Below are positions 36,654 through 44,342 of a stretch of 64,000 nucleotides of DNA, piece by piece. A program made the position numbers and the translations under genes. The stretch is from Pseudomonas sp. RIT623 (lineage in GTDB: Bacteria > Pseudomonadota > Gammaproteobacteria > Pseudomonadales > Pseudomonadaceae): NCBI RefSeq assembly GCF_004519305.1, contig NZ_SOZA01000009.1, positions 95,278 through 159,277 on the forward strand, in the 5' to 3' direction. How positions within the stretch are numbered: the first letter of the stretch is position 1; every line of letters begins with the position of its first letter. The notes under the pieces are model-generated. The model searched no databases and had not been told where the DNA came from. It saw only the letters and a list, made by a program, of their open reading frames with translations.

Positions 36654-37604
36654 GTGGACAAGATTCTCCACCAACCACTGGGCGGCAACGAAATGCCGCG
36701 TTTCGGCGGCATCGCCACCATGCTCCGCCTGCCCCACCTGCCAAGCGCCGAAGGCCTGGACGCCGCGTTCATCGGCGTGCCGTTGGACATCGGCACCTCG
36801 CTGCGTTCCGGCACCCGTTTCGGCCCGCGGCAAATCCGCGCCGAGTCGGTGATGATCCGTCCCTACAACATGGCCACCGGTGCCGCGCCGTTCGACTCGC
36901 TGTCGGTGGCCGACATCGGCGACGTGGCGATCAACACCTTCAACCTGCTGGATGCGGTGCGCATCATCGAAGAAGCCTACGACGAGGTCCTCGAGCACAA
37001 CATCATCCCGCTGACCCTGGGCGGCGACCACACCATCACCCTGCCGATCCTGCGGGCCCTGCACAAGAAGCACGGCAAGATCGGCCTGGTGCACATCGAT
37101 GCCCATGCCGACGTCAACGACCACATGTTCGGCGAGAAGATCGCCCATGGCACCACCTTCCGCCGCGCCGTGGAGGAAGGCCTGCTCGACTGCGAGCGCG
37201 TGGTGCAGATCGGCCTGCGCGCCCAAGGCTACACCGCCGACGATTTCAACTGGAGCCGCCGCCAGGGCTTCCGTGTGGTCCAGGCCGAGGAGTGCTGGCA
37301 CAAGTCGCTGGCCCCGCTGATGGCCGAAGTGCGTGAGAAAGTCGGTGGCGGACCGGTGTACCTGTCGTTCGACATCGACGGCATCGACCCGGCCTGGGCG
37401 CCGGGCACCGGCACCCCGGAGATCGGCGGCTTGACCACCATCCAGGCGATGGAGATCATCCGCGGCTGCCAGGGCCTGGACCTGATCGGCTGCGACCTGG
37501 TCGAAGTCTCCCCGCCTTACGACACCACCGGCAACACCTCGCTGCTGGGGGCCAACCTGCTGTTCGAAATGCTCTGCGTGTTGCCGGGCGTGGTACATCG
37601 CTGA
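36654..37604 (+). CDS. gbuA: Guanidinobutyrase (arginase/agmatinase family)
   Basis: A 316-residue ureohydrolase that splits 4-guanidinobutyrate into 4-aminobutyrate and urea in the arginine dehydrogenase route. Manganese-binding motifs are complete: GGDHTIT, HIDAHADVND and SFDIDGIDPAWAPGTGTPE. The sequence around MDKILHQPLGGNEMPRFGG closely matches P. aeruginosa GbuA as I remember it, and this fixes the start at the GTG at 36654, which is preceded by GAGG. An ATG four codons upstream (36642) has no ribosome site. The neighbours are the divergent LysR regulator and a sodium:solute symporter, matching the P. aeruginosa PA1418-PA1422 region. Confidence 0.9.
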   Translation: MDKILHQPLGGNEMPRFGGIATMLRLPHLPSAEGLDAAFIGVPLDIGTSLRSGTRFGPRQIRAESVMIRPYNMATGAAPFDSLSVADIGDVAINTFNLLDAVRIIEEAYDEVLEHNIIPLTLGGDHTITLPILRALHKKHGKIGLVHIDAHADVNDHMFGEKIAHGTTFRRAVEEGLLDCERVVQIGLRAQGYTADDFNWSRRQGFRVVQAEECWHKSLAPLMAEVREKVGGGPVYLSFDIDGIDPAWAPGTGTPEIGGLTTIQAMEIIRGCQGLDLIGCDLVEVSPPYDTTGNTSLLGANLLFEMLCVLPGVVHR

Positions 37605-37627
37605 CGGCAGCGACACCGCCCGTTTTT

Positions 37628-37740
37628 TGTAGGAGCGGCCTTGTGGCGCGATGGGGCGCGAAGCGCCCCCAAGGTCCTCGCCTCATGCAAGATTGCCGGG
37701 GCTGCTACGCAGCCCATCGCGACACAAGGCCGCTCCTACA
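37628..37740. repeat. Inverted pair of REP elements
   Basis: TGTAGGAGCGGCCTTGTGGC and its near complement ending GGCCGCTCCTACA enclose two internal hairpins. The pair lies between gbuA and the symporter gene and probably separates their transcripts or protects the gbuA mRNA end. Confidence 0.9.
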
Positions 37741-37889
37741 GAGAACCCAGTTGCAAAGACTTACTGCACCCCGGCAGGAGCCATTCGGGAGGGCCATAGA
37801 GGCCCGCCAACACCACAAAGGACCGCCGGGCGCCGTGAACCGTCCGGACGGCCAATCTCGCCATAATAAAGATAATCGGGAGACCCCCA

Positions 37890-39269
37890 ATGGCCTTGGA
37901 CATCATCGTTGTACTGATCTATGCCGCCGGCATGCTCGGCCTCGGCTGGTACGGCATGCGGCGCGCGAAGACCCATGAAGACTACCTGGTGGCCGGGCGC
38001 AACCTCGGCCCGACCCTGTACATGGGCACCATGGCCACCACCGTGCTCGGCGGCGCCTCCACCGTCGGCACCGTGCGCCTGGGCTATGTCCACGGCATTT
38101 CCGGTTTCTGGCTGTGCGCCGCCCTGGGCCTGGGGATCATCGCCCTGAACCTGTTCCTGGCCAAACCGCTGCTGCGCCTGAAGATCTTCACCGTCACCCA
38201 GGTGCTGGAGCGCCGCTACAACCCGATGGCGCGCCAGGCCAGCGCGGCGATCATGCTGGCCTATGCGCTGATGATCGCGGTGACCTCGACCCTGGCCATG
38301 GGTACCGTGCTGCAGGTGCTGCTCGATGTACCATTCTGGATGGCCCTGCTGTTTGGCGGCGGCGTGGTGGTGGTGTATTCGACCATCGGCGGCATGTGGT
38401 CGCTGACCCTGACCGACATCGTCCAGTTCGTGATCAAGACCGTGGGCCTGATGTTCATCCTGCTGCCAGTGTGCCTGTACAAGGCCGGGGGCTGGGACGC
38501 CCTGGTAGCCAAGCTGCCGGACACCAGCTTCAGCTGGACCGCCATCGGCTGGGACACCATCATCACCTACTTCCTGATCTACTTCTTCGGCATCCTGATC
38601 GGCCAGGACATCTGGCAACGGGTATTCACCGCCCGTGACGAGAAGGTCTGCCAGCGCGCCGGCACCACCGCCGGTGTCTACTGCGTGCTGTACGGCCTGG
38701 CCTGCGCGCTGATCGGCATGGCCGCCCACGTGTTGATGCCCGACCTGGCCAATCCCAACAATGCCTTCGCCGAGATGATCAAGGGCCAGTTGCCCGAGGG
38801 CATCCGTGGCCTGCTGATGGCCGCCGCCCTGGCCGCGATGATGTCCACCGCCAGCGCTGGCCTGCTGGCCGCCTCCACCACGCTGACCGAAGACCTGCTG
38901 CCGAAACTGCGTGGCGGCAAGCAGTCGAGCCTGGGCATCAACCGCCTGTTCACCCTGCTCACCGGCTTGGTGGTGCTGGGCATCGCCCTGGCGGTCAACG
39001 ATGTAATCAGCGCCCTGACCTTGGCTTACAACCTGCTGGTGGGCGGCATGCTGATCCCACTGATGGGGGCGATCTTCTGGAAGCGCGCGACCACCGCCGG
39101 GGCCATCGCCAGCATGTCGTTGGGCTTTGCCACCGCGCTGTTGTTCATGTTCAAGGACGGCCTGGACGCCAATTCGCCGATCTACTACAGCCTGGCCATC
39201 GGTCTGGTGAGTTTCGTGGTGGTCAGCCTGGCTTCGCGCAAGCCGGTGAGCGCCGTGAAATTGGCCTGA
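37890..39269 (+). CDS. Sodium:solute symporter (SSS family)
   Basis: A 459-residue inner-membrane transporter with about 12-13 helices of the LeuT-fold SSS family. Typical pieces are YLVAGRNLGPTLYMGTMATTVLGGASTVG near the start, the helix pair with IGQDIWQRVFTARDE, and AALAAMMSTASAGLLAASTTLTEDL, which includes the sodium-site Ser/Thr residues. CGGGAG precedes the ATG. Gene order with gbuA suggests uptake of guanidinobutyrate or a related guanidino compound; the substrate is inferred. Confidence 0.88.
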   Translation: MALDIIVVLIYAAGMLGLGWYGMRRAKTHEDYLVAGRNLGPTLYMGTMATTVLGGASTVGTVRLGYVHGISGFWLCAALGLGIIALNLFLAKPLLRLKIFTVTQVLERRYNPMARQASAAIMLAYALMIAVTSTLAMGTVLQVLLDVPFWMALLFGGGVVVVYSTIGGMWSLTLTDIVQFVIKTVGLMFILLPVCLYKAGGWDALVAKLPDTSFSWTAIGWDTIITYFLIYFFGILIGQDIWQRVFTARDEKVCQRAGTTAGVYCVLYGLACALIGMAAHVLMPDLANPNNAFAEMIKGQLPEGIRGLLMAAALAAMMSTASAGLLAASTTLTEDLLPKLRGGKQSSLGINRLFTLLTGLVVLGIALAVNDVISALTLAYNLLVGGMLIPLMGAIFWKRATTAGAIASMSLGFATALLFMFKDGLDANSPIYYSLAIGLVSFVVVSLASRKPVSAVKLA

Positions 39270-39295
39270 TACCTTCTGTCCTGGCCGCGCTCGTC

Positions 39296-39379
39296 GTAGG
39301 AGCCGGCTTGCCGGCGAACACCGGCGCAGCCGGTGCCAGCCTCCGCGTCGCCTGGTTCGCCAGCAAGGCTGGCTCCTAC
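39296..39379. repeat. REP-like inverted repeat, second family
   Basis: GTAGGAGCCGGCTTGCCGGC on the left and GCCAGCAAGGCTGGCTCCTAC on the right form a long inverted pair with an internal CACCGGCGCAGCCGGTG hairpin. It lies between the convergent ends of the symporter gene and the PA1414-like gene and may end both transcripts. Confidence 0.85.
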
Positions 39380-39406
39380 GGGGCTGCGCTAGAACGCAAA
39401 AGGTGG

Positions 39407-39535
39407 TCAGCGACGACGCGGCTGGCGCTTGCGCTGTTCTTCGTCGGTCGGGATCGGCACCGGCTGCAACGGTGGCGGGAGCAAGCCCAATGCGACGGCG
39501 AGGTCGTGGAGCCAGTTGTACATGCGTTGGTTCAT
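39407..39535 (-). CDS. PA1414-family small ORF; locus corresponds to the SicX sRNA gene of P. aeruginosa
   Basis: A 42-residue ORF, MNQRMYNWLHDLAVALGLLP followed by a Pro-rich, then Arg-rich tail (EEQRKRQPRRR). AAGGGGG precedes the ATG by 5 bases. It matches the PA1414-type small proteins in length and layout, and the flanks (gbuA, symporter, LysR gene) match the P. aeruginosa PA1413-PA1422 region. There the PA1414 locus yields SicX, a low-oxygen-induced small RNA acting on anaerobic ubiquinone genes. An Anr-type box lies 106-119 bases upstream of the ATG. Whether the peptide, an RNA, or both matter here cannot be told. Confidence 0.72.
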   Translation of the reverse strand: MNQRMYNWLHDLAVALGLLPPPLQPVPIPTDEEQRKRQPRRR

Positions 39536-39640
39536 AATGCCCCCTTGACGGGTGGTCAATCAATCCTGCGATGCGTCATACAGATCATAGTCCCATGTCC
39601 TGTATCCCGCATGCTTCTGTTCTTACACATATGGGCGATT

Positions 39641-39654
39641 TTGACCCGGATCAA
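39641..39654 (-). promoter_or_regulatory. Anr/FNR box controlling the PA1414-like gene
   Basis: On the minus strand the site reads TTGAT-CCGG-GTCAA, one base from the perfect Anr/FNR palindrome TTGAT-N4-ATCAA. If Anr acts at -41.5, transcription would start near 39606, giving a leader of about 70 bases before the small ORF. The box overlaps the stop codon of the upstream LysR gene on the same strand. Confidence 0.8.
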
Positions 39655-40544
39655 GCGCGGATGGCAGCTTCCGACGGTCGGTCAATCGTTTCGCTTTGTT
39701 GCAAATCAATCCAGGCCTGCAAATTTGCCCCACACATGCCCTGGCGCCACATCAGCCAGGTCTGCGCCTGGTCGAACGGCGCCTGCAACCGATGCACCCG
39801 CACCCGTTCATGGCCCGGCAGGCTGTCGAGCATCGACTGCGCCATCAACGCCACCCCCGCCCCGGCGATCACGCAGGCCAGCATGCTCTGGTACGACTCG
39901 ATCTCCATCACCCGCCCCATGGGCGTGTGGGCATGGGCATACCAGGCTTCCAGGCGCATGCGGTACGAGCAGCCCTGTCGGAAGGTGAACACCGCCTTGC
40001 CCGCCACGTCGCGGGCCGTTTGCACCGGAGGGTGTTCCGGGCTGGTGATGAGCACCAGCACCTCATCGCACAAGGGCACGCCATCCAACCCGGCCAGGCT
40101 CGGTGGGCCATCCACCAGGGCCGCGTCGAGGGTGTGGCCGAGCAGGCCCTCGAGCAGCTCGCCACTAGGGGCGGCACGCACTTGAAGGTTCACCGCTGGG
40201 TAAGCCTGGTGATAGCGCGCCAGCAGCGCGGGCAGGTGAGTGGCCGCGCTGCTGTACATGGTGCCGAGCAGGAAGTCACCCGCCGGCTGGCCACCCTGCA
40301 CTGCGGCCATGGCCTCGTCGCGCAGGGCCGCCAGGCGGTTGGCGTAGTCCAGCAGCACCTTGCCCGCTGGCGACAGCTGCAGACGCTGGCGCTCGCGCAG
40401 GAACAACTCCACCCCCAGTTGTTCCTCGAGCTGACGCAGGCGCGTCGACAGGTTCGATGGCACCCGGTGCAGGCGCTCGGCGGCACGGGTCACCGAGCCT
40501 TCCTCGGCCACGGCCTGGAAGATACGCAGTTGGCTGAACTCCAT
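39651..40544 (-). CDS. LysR-family transcriptional regulator
   Basis: A 297-residue LysR regulator. The winged helix-turn-helix lies at SVTRAAERLHRVPSNLSTRLRQLEEQLG (about 18-45); the effector-binding part contains GTMYSSAATHLPALLARYHQAYP and SPEHPP. The start is the ATG at 40544, 8 bases after GGAG; the in-frame codon at 40556 is upstream of that site. It is divergent from a YbfB/YjiJ-type MFS gene, a common pair in which the regulator controls the exporter. Confidence 0.87.
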   Translation of the reverse strand: MEFSQLRIFQAVAEEGSVTRAAERLHRVPSNLSTRLRQLEEQLGVELFLRERQRLQLSPAGKVLLDYANRLAALRDEAMAAVQGGQPAGDFLLGTMYSSAATHLPALLARYHQAYPAVNLQVRAAPSGELLEGLLGHTLDAALVDGPPSLAGLDGVPLCDEVLVLITSPEHPPVQTARDVAGKAVFTFRQGCSYRMRLEAWYAHAHTPMGRVMEIESYQSMLACVIAGAGVALMAQSMLDSLPGHERVRVHRLQAPFDQAQTWLMWRQGMCGANLQAWIDLQQSETIDRPSEAAIRA

Positions 40545-40649
40545 GAGATTCTCCAAAACAGAACAACTTTATCATCATTATTCAATTTTGCTGAAAGTAA
40601 ATCCACCCTACCCTGCCAGCCATCGCATCCTTCGTGCAGGAGACGCTCC

Positions 40650-41870
40650 ATGTCACCCTTCGTCCAACTGCTGGCCAGCGCCGTGGCGCTGATGATGGCC
40701 ATGGGCATCGGCCGCTTCGCCCTCACCCCGCAACTGCCCCAGCTGATCGCCGAGGGTCAGCTCGACCTGACCGCCGCGGGTCTGATCGCCGCCGCCAACT
40801 ACCTGGGCTACTTCCTTGGCGCGGTGGACGGCATGTTCGCCCGCCAGCCGGCCCAGGTGCGCTTGCGCCTGCATGGCGGCCTGTGGCTGTACGTGCTGCT
40901 GACCCTCGCCTCCTGGGCCGCCGACGGTTTCTGCAGCCACCTGTTGCTGCGCTTCGGTACTGGCGTGGCCAGCGCCTGGGTGCTGGTGATGATCACCAGC
41001 CTCAGTCAGCAGCTGGCCAACGCCCATGGCCGGCAGCGGCTGGGCGCCCTGGTATTCGCCGGCCCCGGCGCCGGCATCGCGCTGACCGGCCTGCTGGCCC
41101 TGGCCGCGCACCTGCTGGGGCTGGGCTCGGCAGCACTGTGGCTGATCTACGGGGTGGCAGCCCTGCTGATGCTGCTGGCTGTGCTGCCGTGCTTGCCACG
41201 GGCACTGGAACCCGCGCCAGCAGCAGCCCACGACGGCCCGACCCAGGGCACCGGCATCGGCCGTCTGGGCTTGGCCTATGCGCTGTACGGTATCGGCTAC
41301 ATCCTGCCCGCGACTTTCCTCGCGCAGATGGCCAACCAGCAGTTCCATGGCCAATGGCTGGCTGATCTGTTCTGGCCGGCGTTCGGCCTGGCCGCAGCGC
41401 TCGGCGTGGTGCTGGCCAGCCTGCGCCGCCCCGGTCACACCAGCGTCTGGTTGACCACCACGTTGTGGCTGCAAGGGCTGGGGGTACTGGCATGCCTGAT
41501 GGGCGGCGGTATCGGCCTGGGGCTGGGGGTATTGCTGTGCGGCGGGCCGTTCCTGGCCTGCATGCAACTGGTAATGCAACGCTCGCGGGAGTTGGCGCCC
41601 CAGGCCACGCAGCGCAACGCCGGGCTGTTGACCGCCTGTTTTGCCCTGGGGCAGTTGAGCGGACCGTTGCTGGCGGCGTTGAGCAGCCATTTCAGCGGAG
41701 GCTTGCAACCGGCGCTGGTGCTGGCGGCGCTGGGGCTGGGGCTGGCCGGGATATTGGTGCTGGCCGGTGGTGCGTCGCGCTCGGTGATGAACCCATGTTC
41801 GCCAGCCTTGCCAGCGAATCCTAGCCCACGACCCTGCGCAACTGCTGGCGTACCCAACCCTCGGCACTGA
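40650..41870 (+). CDS. YbfB/YjiJ-family MFS transporter
   Basis: A 406-residue membrane protein with 12 predicted helices. The first helix ALMMAMGIGRFALTPQLPQLI and the loop AANYLGYFLGAV are typical of YbfB/YjiJ proteins, a branch of the major facilitator superfamily with unknown substrates. AGGAG precedes the ATG at 40650. The last 50 bases overlap the convergent EamA gene, so the tail after the last helix (PSPRPCATAGVPNPRH) is read from bases that also code on the other strand. Confidence 0.87.
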   Translation: MSPFVQLLASAVALMMAMGIGRFALTPQLPQLIAEGQLDLTAAGLIAAANYLGYFLGAVDGMFARQPAQVRLRLHGGLWLYVLLTLASWAADGFCSHLLLRFGTGVASAWVLVMITSLSQQLANAHGRQRLGALVFAGPGAGIALTGLLALAAHLLGLGSAALWLIYGVAALLMLLAVLPCLPRALEPAPAAAHDGPTQGTGIGRLGLAYALYGIGYILPATFLAQMANQQFHGQWLADLFWPAFGLAAALGVVLASLRRPGHTSVWLTTTLWLQGLGVLACLMGGGIGLGLGVLLCGGPFLACMQLVMQRSRELAPQATQRNAGLLTACFALGQLSGPLLAALSSHFSGGLQPALVLAALGLGLAGILVLAGGASRSVMNPCSPALPANPSPRPCATAGVPNPRH

Positions 41871-42747
41871 CCAATATCACCCCCAGCAGCACCATCACCG
41901 CGCCGATCACGAAGTTCAGGCTCAGCGGCTCATCCAGCAGCAGCACGCCAAAGCTTACACCGAACAACGGCGTGATGAACGAGAACACCGCCAGGTTCGA
42001 TGCCAGGTATCTGCGCAATAGCCAGAACCAGGTCAGGTAGCTGATGAACGACACCACGATCCCCTGGAACAGCACACTGCCCACCGCCAGGGGCGTCAGG
42101 GCGAAGTCGGCGATCTGCCCGCTGAACAAGGCGATCGCCAGCAACCCGACGAAGCCCACCGCCAGTTGGTAGAACAGGGTCAAGGTCACCGGTGCCTCGG
42201 ACAGCCGCGAGCCACGCACCACCACCGTGGTCGCGCCCCAGGCCAGCCCGGCCAGGATTGCCAGGCCATCGCCCAATAGCATGCGCCCATCGAGCTGCTC
42301 GAGCGACACGCCTCCGGCGAAGGCCAGGGCAATGCCACAGAAGGCCAGCAGGATGCCTAGCCACTGCAGCCAGCGCAGCCGCTCGCTGGGCATCATGAAA
42401 TGCAGCCCCAGGGCGGTGAAGATCGGCGCGGTATAGAGAAACACCGACATGTGCGCCGCCGACGTCAGTTTCAGGCCCTCGGCAATGAACAGGAACTCCA
42501 GCCCGAACAATGCGCCGGCCAGCAGCCCAGCGCGCCAGGTGGTGCCCAGCAGCCCCCAGCCTTCACGCATGCACACCAGCAGGCCGACCAGCAGCGCGGC
42601 TATGCCATTACGAAATGCCGCCTGCATCACCGGGGCGATGTCCACGGCGGCCGACTTGATCAGCACTTGTTGGCAGCCCCATACCAGGCATAGCCCCAGC
42701 ATGACCTGAAAAGCGAAGGCGTCGGGGTTCTTGCGGGCCGCGATCAT
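41821..42747 (-). CDS. DMT-superfamily (EamA) transporter
   Basis: A 308-residue inner-membrane protein with ten helices in two EamA repeats (about 14-145 and 158-295). LGLCLVWGCQQVLIKSAA and FITPLFGVSFGVLLLDEPLS are family signatures. It is probably an exporter of amino acids or other small metabolites; the substrate is unknown. A long perfect inverted repeat lies 31-82 bases upstream of the ATG (separate entry). The 3' end overlaps the MFS gene. Confidence 0.87.
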   Translation of the reverse strand: MIAARKNPDAFAFQVMLGLCLVWGCQQVLIKSAAVDIAPVMQAAFRNGIAALLVGLLVCMREGWGLLGTTWRAGLLAGALFGLEFLFIAEGLKLTSAAHMSVFLYTAPIFTALGLHFMMPSERLRWLQWLGILLAFCGIALAFAGGVSLEQLDGRMLLGDGLAILAGLAWGATTVVVRGSRLSEAPVTLTLFYQLAVGFVGLLAIALFSGQIADFALTPLAVGSVLFQGIVVSFISYLTWFWLLRRYLASNLAVFSFITPLFGVSFGVLLLDEPLSLNFVIGAVMVLLGVILVSAEGWVRQQLRRVVG

Positions 42748-42777
42748 GCGCGCCCCCTTGGTTGTTGCAACGTCATG

Positions 42778-42829
42778 GGCAAGGCTCGGCAGTGGAATGG
42801 ATCCCGATTATTAGACGTCGAGCCTTGCC
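42778..42829 (-). promoter_or_regulatory. Large inverted repeat in the leader of the EamA gene
   Basis: GGCAAGGCTCG (42778-42788) and CGAGCCTTGCC (42819-42829) are perfect 11-base arms around a 30-base AT-richer loop. It lies between the stop of the DUF2513-like gene and the start of the EamA gene, both on the minus strand. It could be a transcription terminator without a clear T-run, an attenuator, or an operator. A TAATAAT inside the loop (minus strand) could be a -10 box. Confidence 0.5.
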
Positions 42830-42838
42830 GATACCAGC

Positions 42839-43243
42839 CTAAATTGCGCCTCCGGCGATTCGTGCCTCGGCAGCTATCCGGTCGAAGGTGCTCTCGTCCA
42901 GCGCGTCTTCCTGCTCATCCAGCACCTGGCGCGGGTGCTCGAAGCCGGGGATGCTGCTGTCGATCAGGCTGAGCAGGCGCGAGCCACGCTCGGTGAGCAC
43001 GAAGTTCTCGCCGTTGCCGCCCTCCTCTTCGGGTCGGCTTTCGATGAAACCGCGCTCGAAGAGGATCTTTTCATACTCGCAGGCGCGGGTCTTCAGATGG
43101 TCCAGGTCGCCCGGCGCCTGGCCCTTGGCTGCCAGGGCCGCGGCATGTTGCTCGGCGTAGGGGCGTGGGGTGAAGCTGTGACCGGCGCCGTTCTGCACTT
43201 CGTGCAGCAAGCGTTCGATCAGGTCCCAGTCGTAGGTGCTCAT
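42839..43243 (-). CDS. Small winged-helix-like cytoplasmic protein (DUF2513-like)
   Basis: A 134-residue protein beginning MSTYDWDLIERLLHEVQNG, with EYEKILFERGFIESRPEE in the middle and NFVLTERGSRLLSLIDSS, an order that resembles DUF2513 winged-helix proteins. The acidic C-terminus DEQEDALDESTFDRIA is not part of that family. Strong AGGAGG ribosome site before the ATG at 43243. No partner or function is evident. I am fairly sure it is a real gene and not sure of the family. Confidence 0.7.
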   Translation of the reverse strand: MSTYDWDLIERLLHEVQNGAGHSFTPRPYAEQHAAALAAKGQAPGDLDHLKTRACEYEKILFERGFIESRPEEEGGNGENFVLTERGSRLLSLIDSSIPGFEHPRQVLDEQEDALDESTFDRIAAEARIAGGAI

Positions 43244-43384
43244 GGAGGGGGCCTCCTGCTGTGGACGGATGGGGTACACAAGGTGTGACCCAGGAGCCCT
43301 TCCAGGTGTTCCACTTTTTACGTGTCTGAACTTTTGCCAGGCCCCGACCATCAACCAGTATCATGCCCTGCAGAGGCCTGGACG

Positions 43385-43654
43385 ATGAAAACCTCAACCT
43401 GCATCACCCTGTTCGCCAGCCTGCTGTGCAGCGCCCCCACCTGGGCTTGCACGCCAGAGGAAGCCACCCATAAAAGAGAAGAACTGGCCGGGCTGGTCAG
43501 CCAGCTCACCGAGCAGAACCCGCAAAAGGCCAAGGAGATCAATGACGAACTCCAGGGCATGGAGCTCGGCACGGCGAGCAAGGACCTGCCAGACAAATGC
43601 CAGTTGATCGACAAACGCATCCAGGAACTGAAAGCCGCGGAGAAGAAGACCTGA
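43385..43654 (+). CDS. Small secreted protein of unknown function
   Basis: An 89-residue protein with a signal peptide (MKTSTCITLFASLLCSAPTWA, cut before CTPEEATHKREELAG) and a highly charged helical mature part with two Cys residues, at the new N-terminus and in LPDKCQLIDKR, which could form a disulphide in the periplasm. The lipobox is not convincing. Weak ribosome site. No recognised family. Confidence 0.65.
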   Translation: MKTSTCITLFASLLCSAPTWACTPEEATHKREELAGLVSQLTEQNPQKAKEINDELQGMELGTASKDLPDKCQLIDKRIQELKAAEKKT

Positions 43655-43666
43655 CTCGCCTGGCGG

Positions 43667-43900
43667 TCAGCGGCGTTGCTGGGCCTGCATGTACTGGCGC
43701 AGCAGCTGGTTGATGCGGGTCTGGTAGCCGGCGCCCTGCTCCTTGAACCAGGCCAGGACGTCGGCGTCGAGGCGGATGGTCACGGTCTGCTTGGCAGGCA
43801 CCCGCAACTCGGCGCGGCTGAAGAAATCATCATCGAGCTCGGGAATGTCCGAGGTATCGACGGGTGGCTGTTGCTCAGGGGTTGCGGATGGTTTCGACAT
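43667..43900 (-). CDS. brnA: BrnA-family antitoxin
   Basis: A 77-residue antitoxin. The C-terminal ribbon-helix-helix-like part QTVTIRLDADVLAWFKEQGAGYQTRINQLLRQYM is the BrnA signature and binds both DNA and toxin; the acidic N-terminal part SDIPELDDDFFSRAEL is the toxin-binding linker region. The ATG at 43900 follows GAGG by 9 bases and lies inside the 3' end of brnT (26-base overlap), so translation is coupled. In known systems BrnA represses the brnTA promoter. Confidence 0.88.
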   Translation of the reverse strand: MSKPSATPEQQPPVDTSDIPELDDDFFSRAELRVPAKQTVTIRLDADVLAWFKEQGAGYQTRINQLLRQYMQAQQRR

Positions 43901-44183
43901 AGCGCTGTTCCTCACGTCGAGCTGCTCGTCTGGCGGAAATGACTCGGATCACATCACCCTGCCTTTCGGTGTAGGCCACCACACAGACCCAGGCATTGAT
44001 CCAGCCCATGCTGATCCAGCACGGTTCCTCGTACGCGAACCGCTCATCACGCAGCACCAGCATCGGCTGGCGAAACATGAGCGTGACATCGTCGAAGTCG
44101 ACGCCATGCTTGCGGATGTTGATTAGGTTCTTTTGCTCATCCCACTCAAATCGTATTGAGCCGTCGTATTTACATACGTACAT
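43875..44183 (-). CDS. brnT: BrnT-family ribonuclease toxin
   Basis: A 102-residue toxin of the RelE-like BrnT family. Signature pieces are RFEWDEQKNLINIRKHGVDFDDV near the start, VVAYTERQGDVIRVISARRA and ARREEQRYVE at the end; the conserved Arg/Lys/His residues expected for RNA cleavage are present. AAGGAGG stands 8 bases before the ATG. It forms the first gene of a two-gene toxin-antitoxin operon with brnA. Repeated ACATACG words at the start of the gene (44172-44186) might be part of the operator, which is a guess. Confidence 0.9.
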   Translation of the reverse strand: MYVCKYDGSIRFEWDEQKNLINIRKHGVDFDDVTLMFRQPMLVLRDERFAYEEPCWISMGWINAWVCVVAYTERQGDVIRVISARRAARREEQRYVETIRNP

Positions 44184-44299
44184 ACGCTACACCTCCTTGG
44201 CTATAGATGCCATAGGAGTCTGGTGGGCTGGCGACAAAGTGCCGGGGCAAAAGGGTAGTTTGGGAAATGGGCTACAAACGCCTGGGGAAGGCGTGAAGT

Positions 44300-44326
44300 A
44301 ACCCGCCACCGTTGCAGTGGCGGGTT
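44300..44326. terminator. Hairpin downstream of the RNA helicase gene
   Basis: A perfect 10-base stem, AACCCGCCAC and GTGGCGGGTT, with a 7-base loop lies 16 bases beyond the helicase stop codon on the minus strand. The T-run after it is weak (TTACTT), so it is a probable but not classic terminator. Confidence 0.65.
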
Positions 44327-44342
44327 CGCTGCAAGGCGGCCT

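Noticed and set aside
43875..44183. BrnT considered as a RelE-type toxin with HigA-like partner
   Set aside because: The KHGVDF motif, the ISARRA segment and the RHH-type partner fit BrnT/BrnA and not RelE/HigBA.
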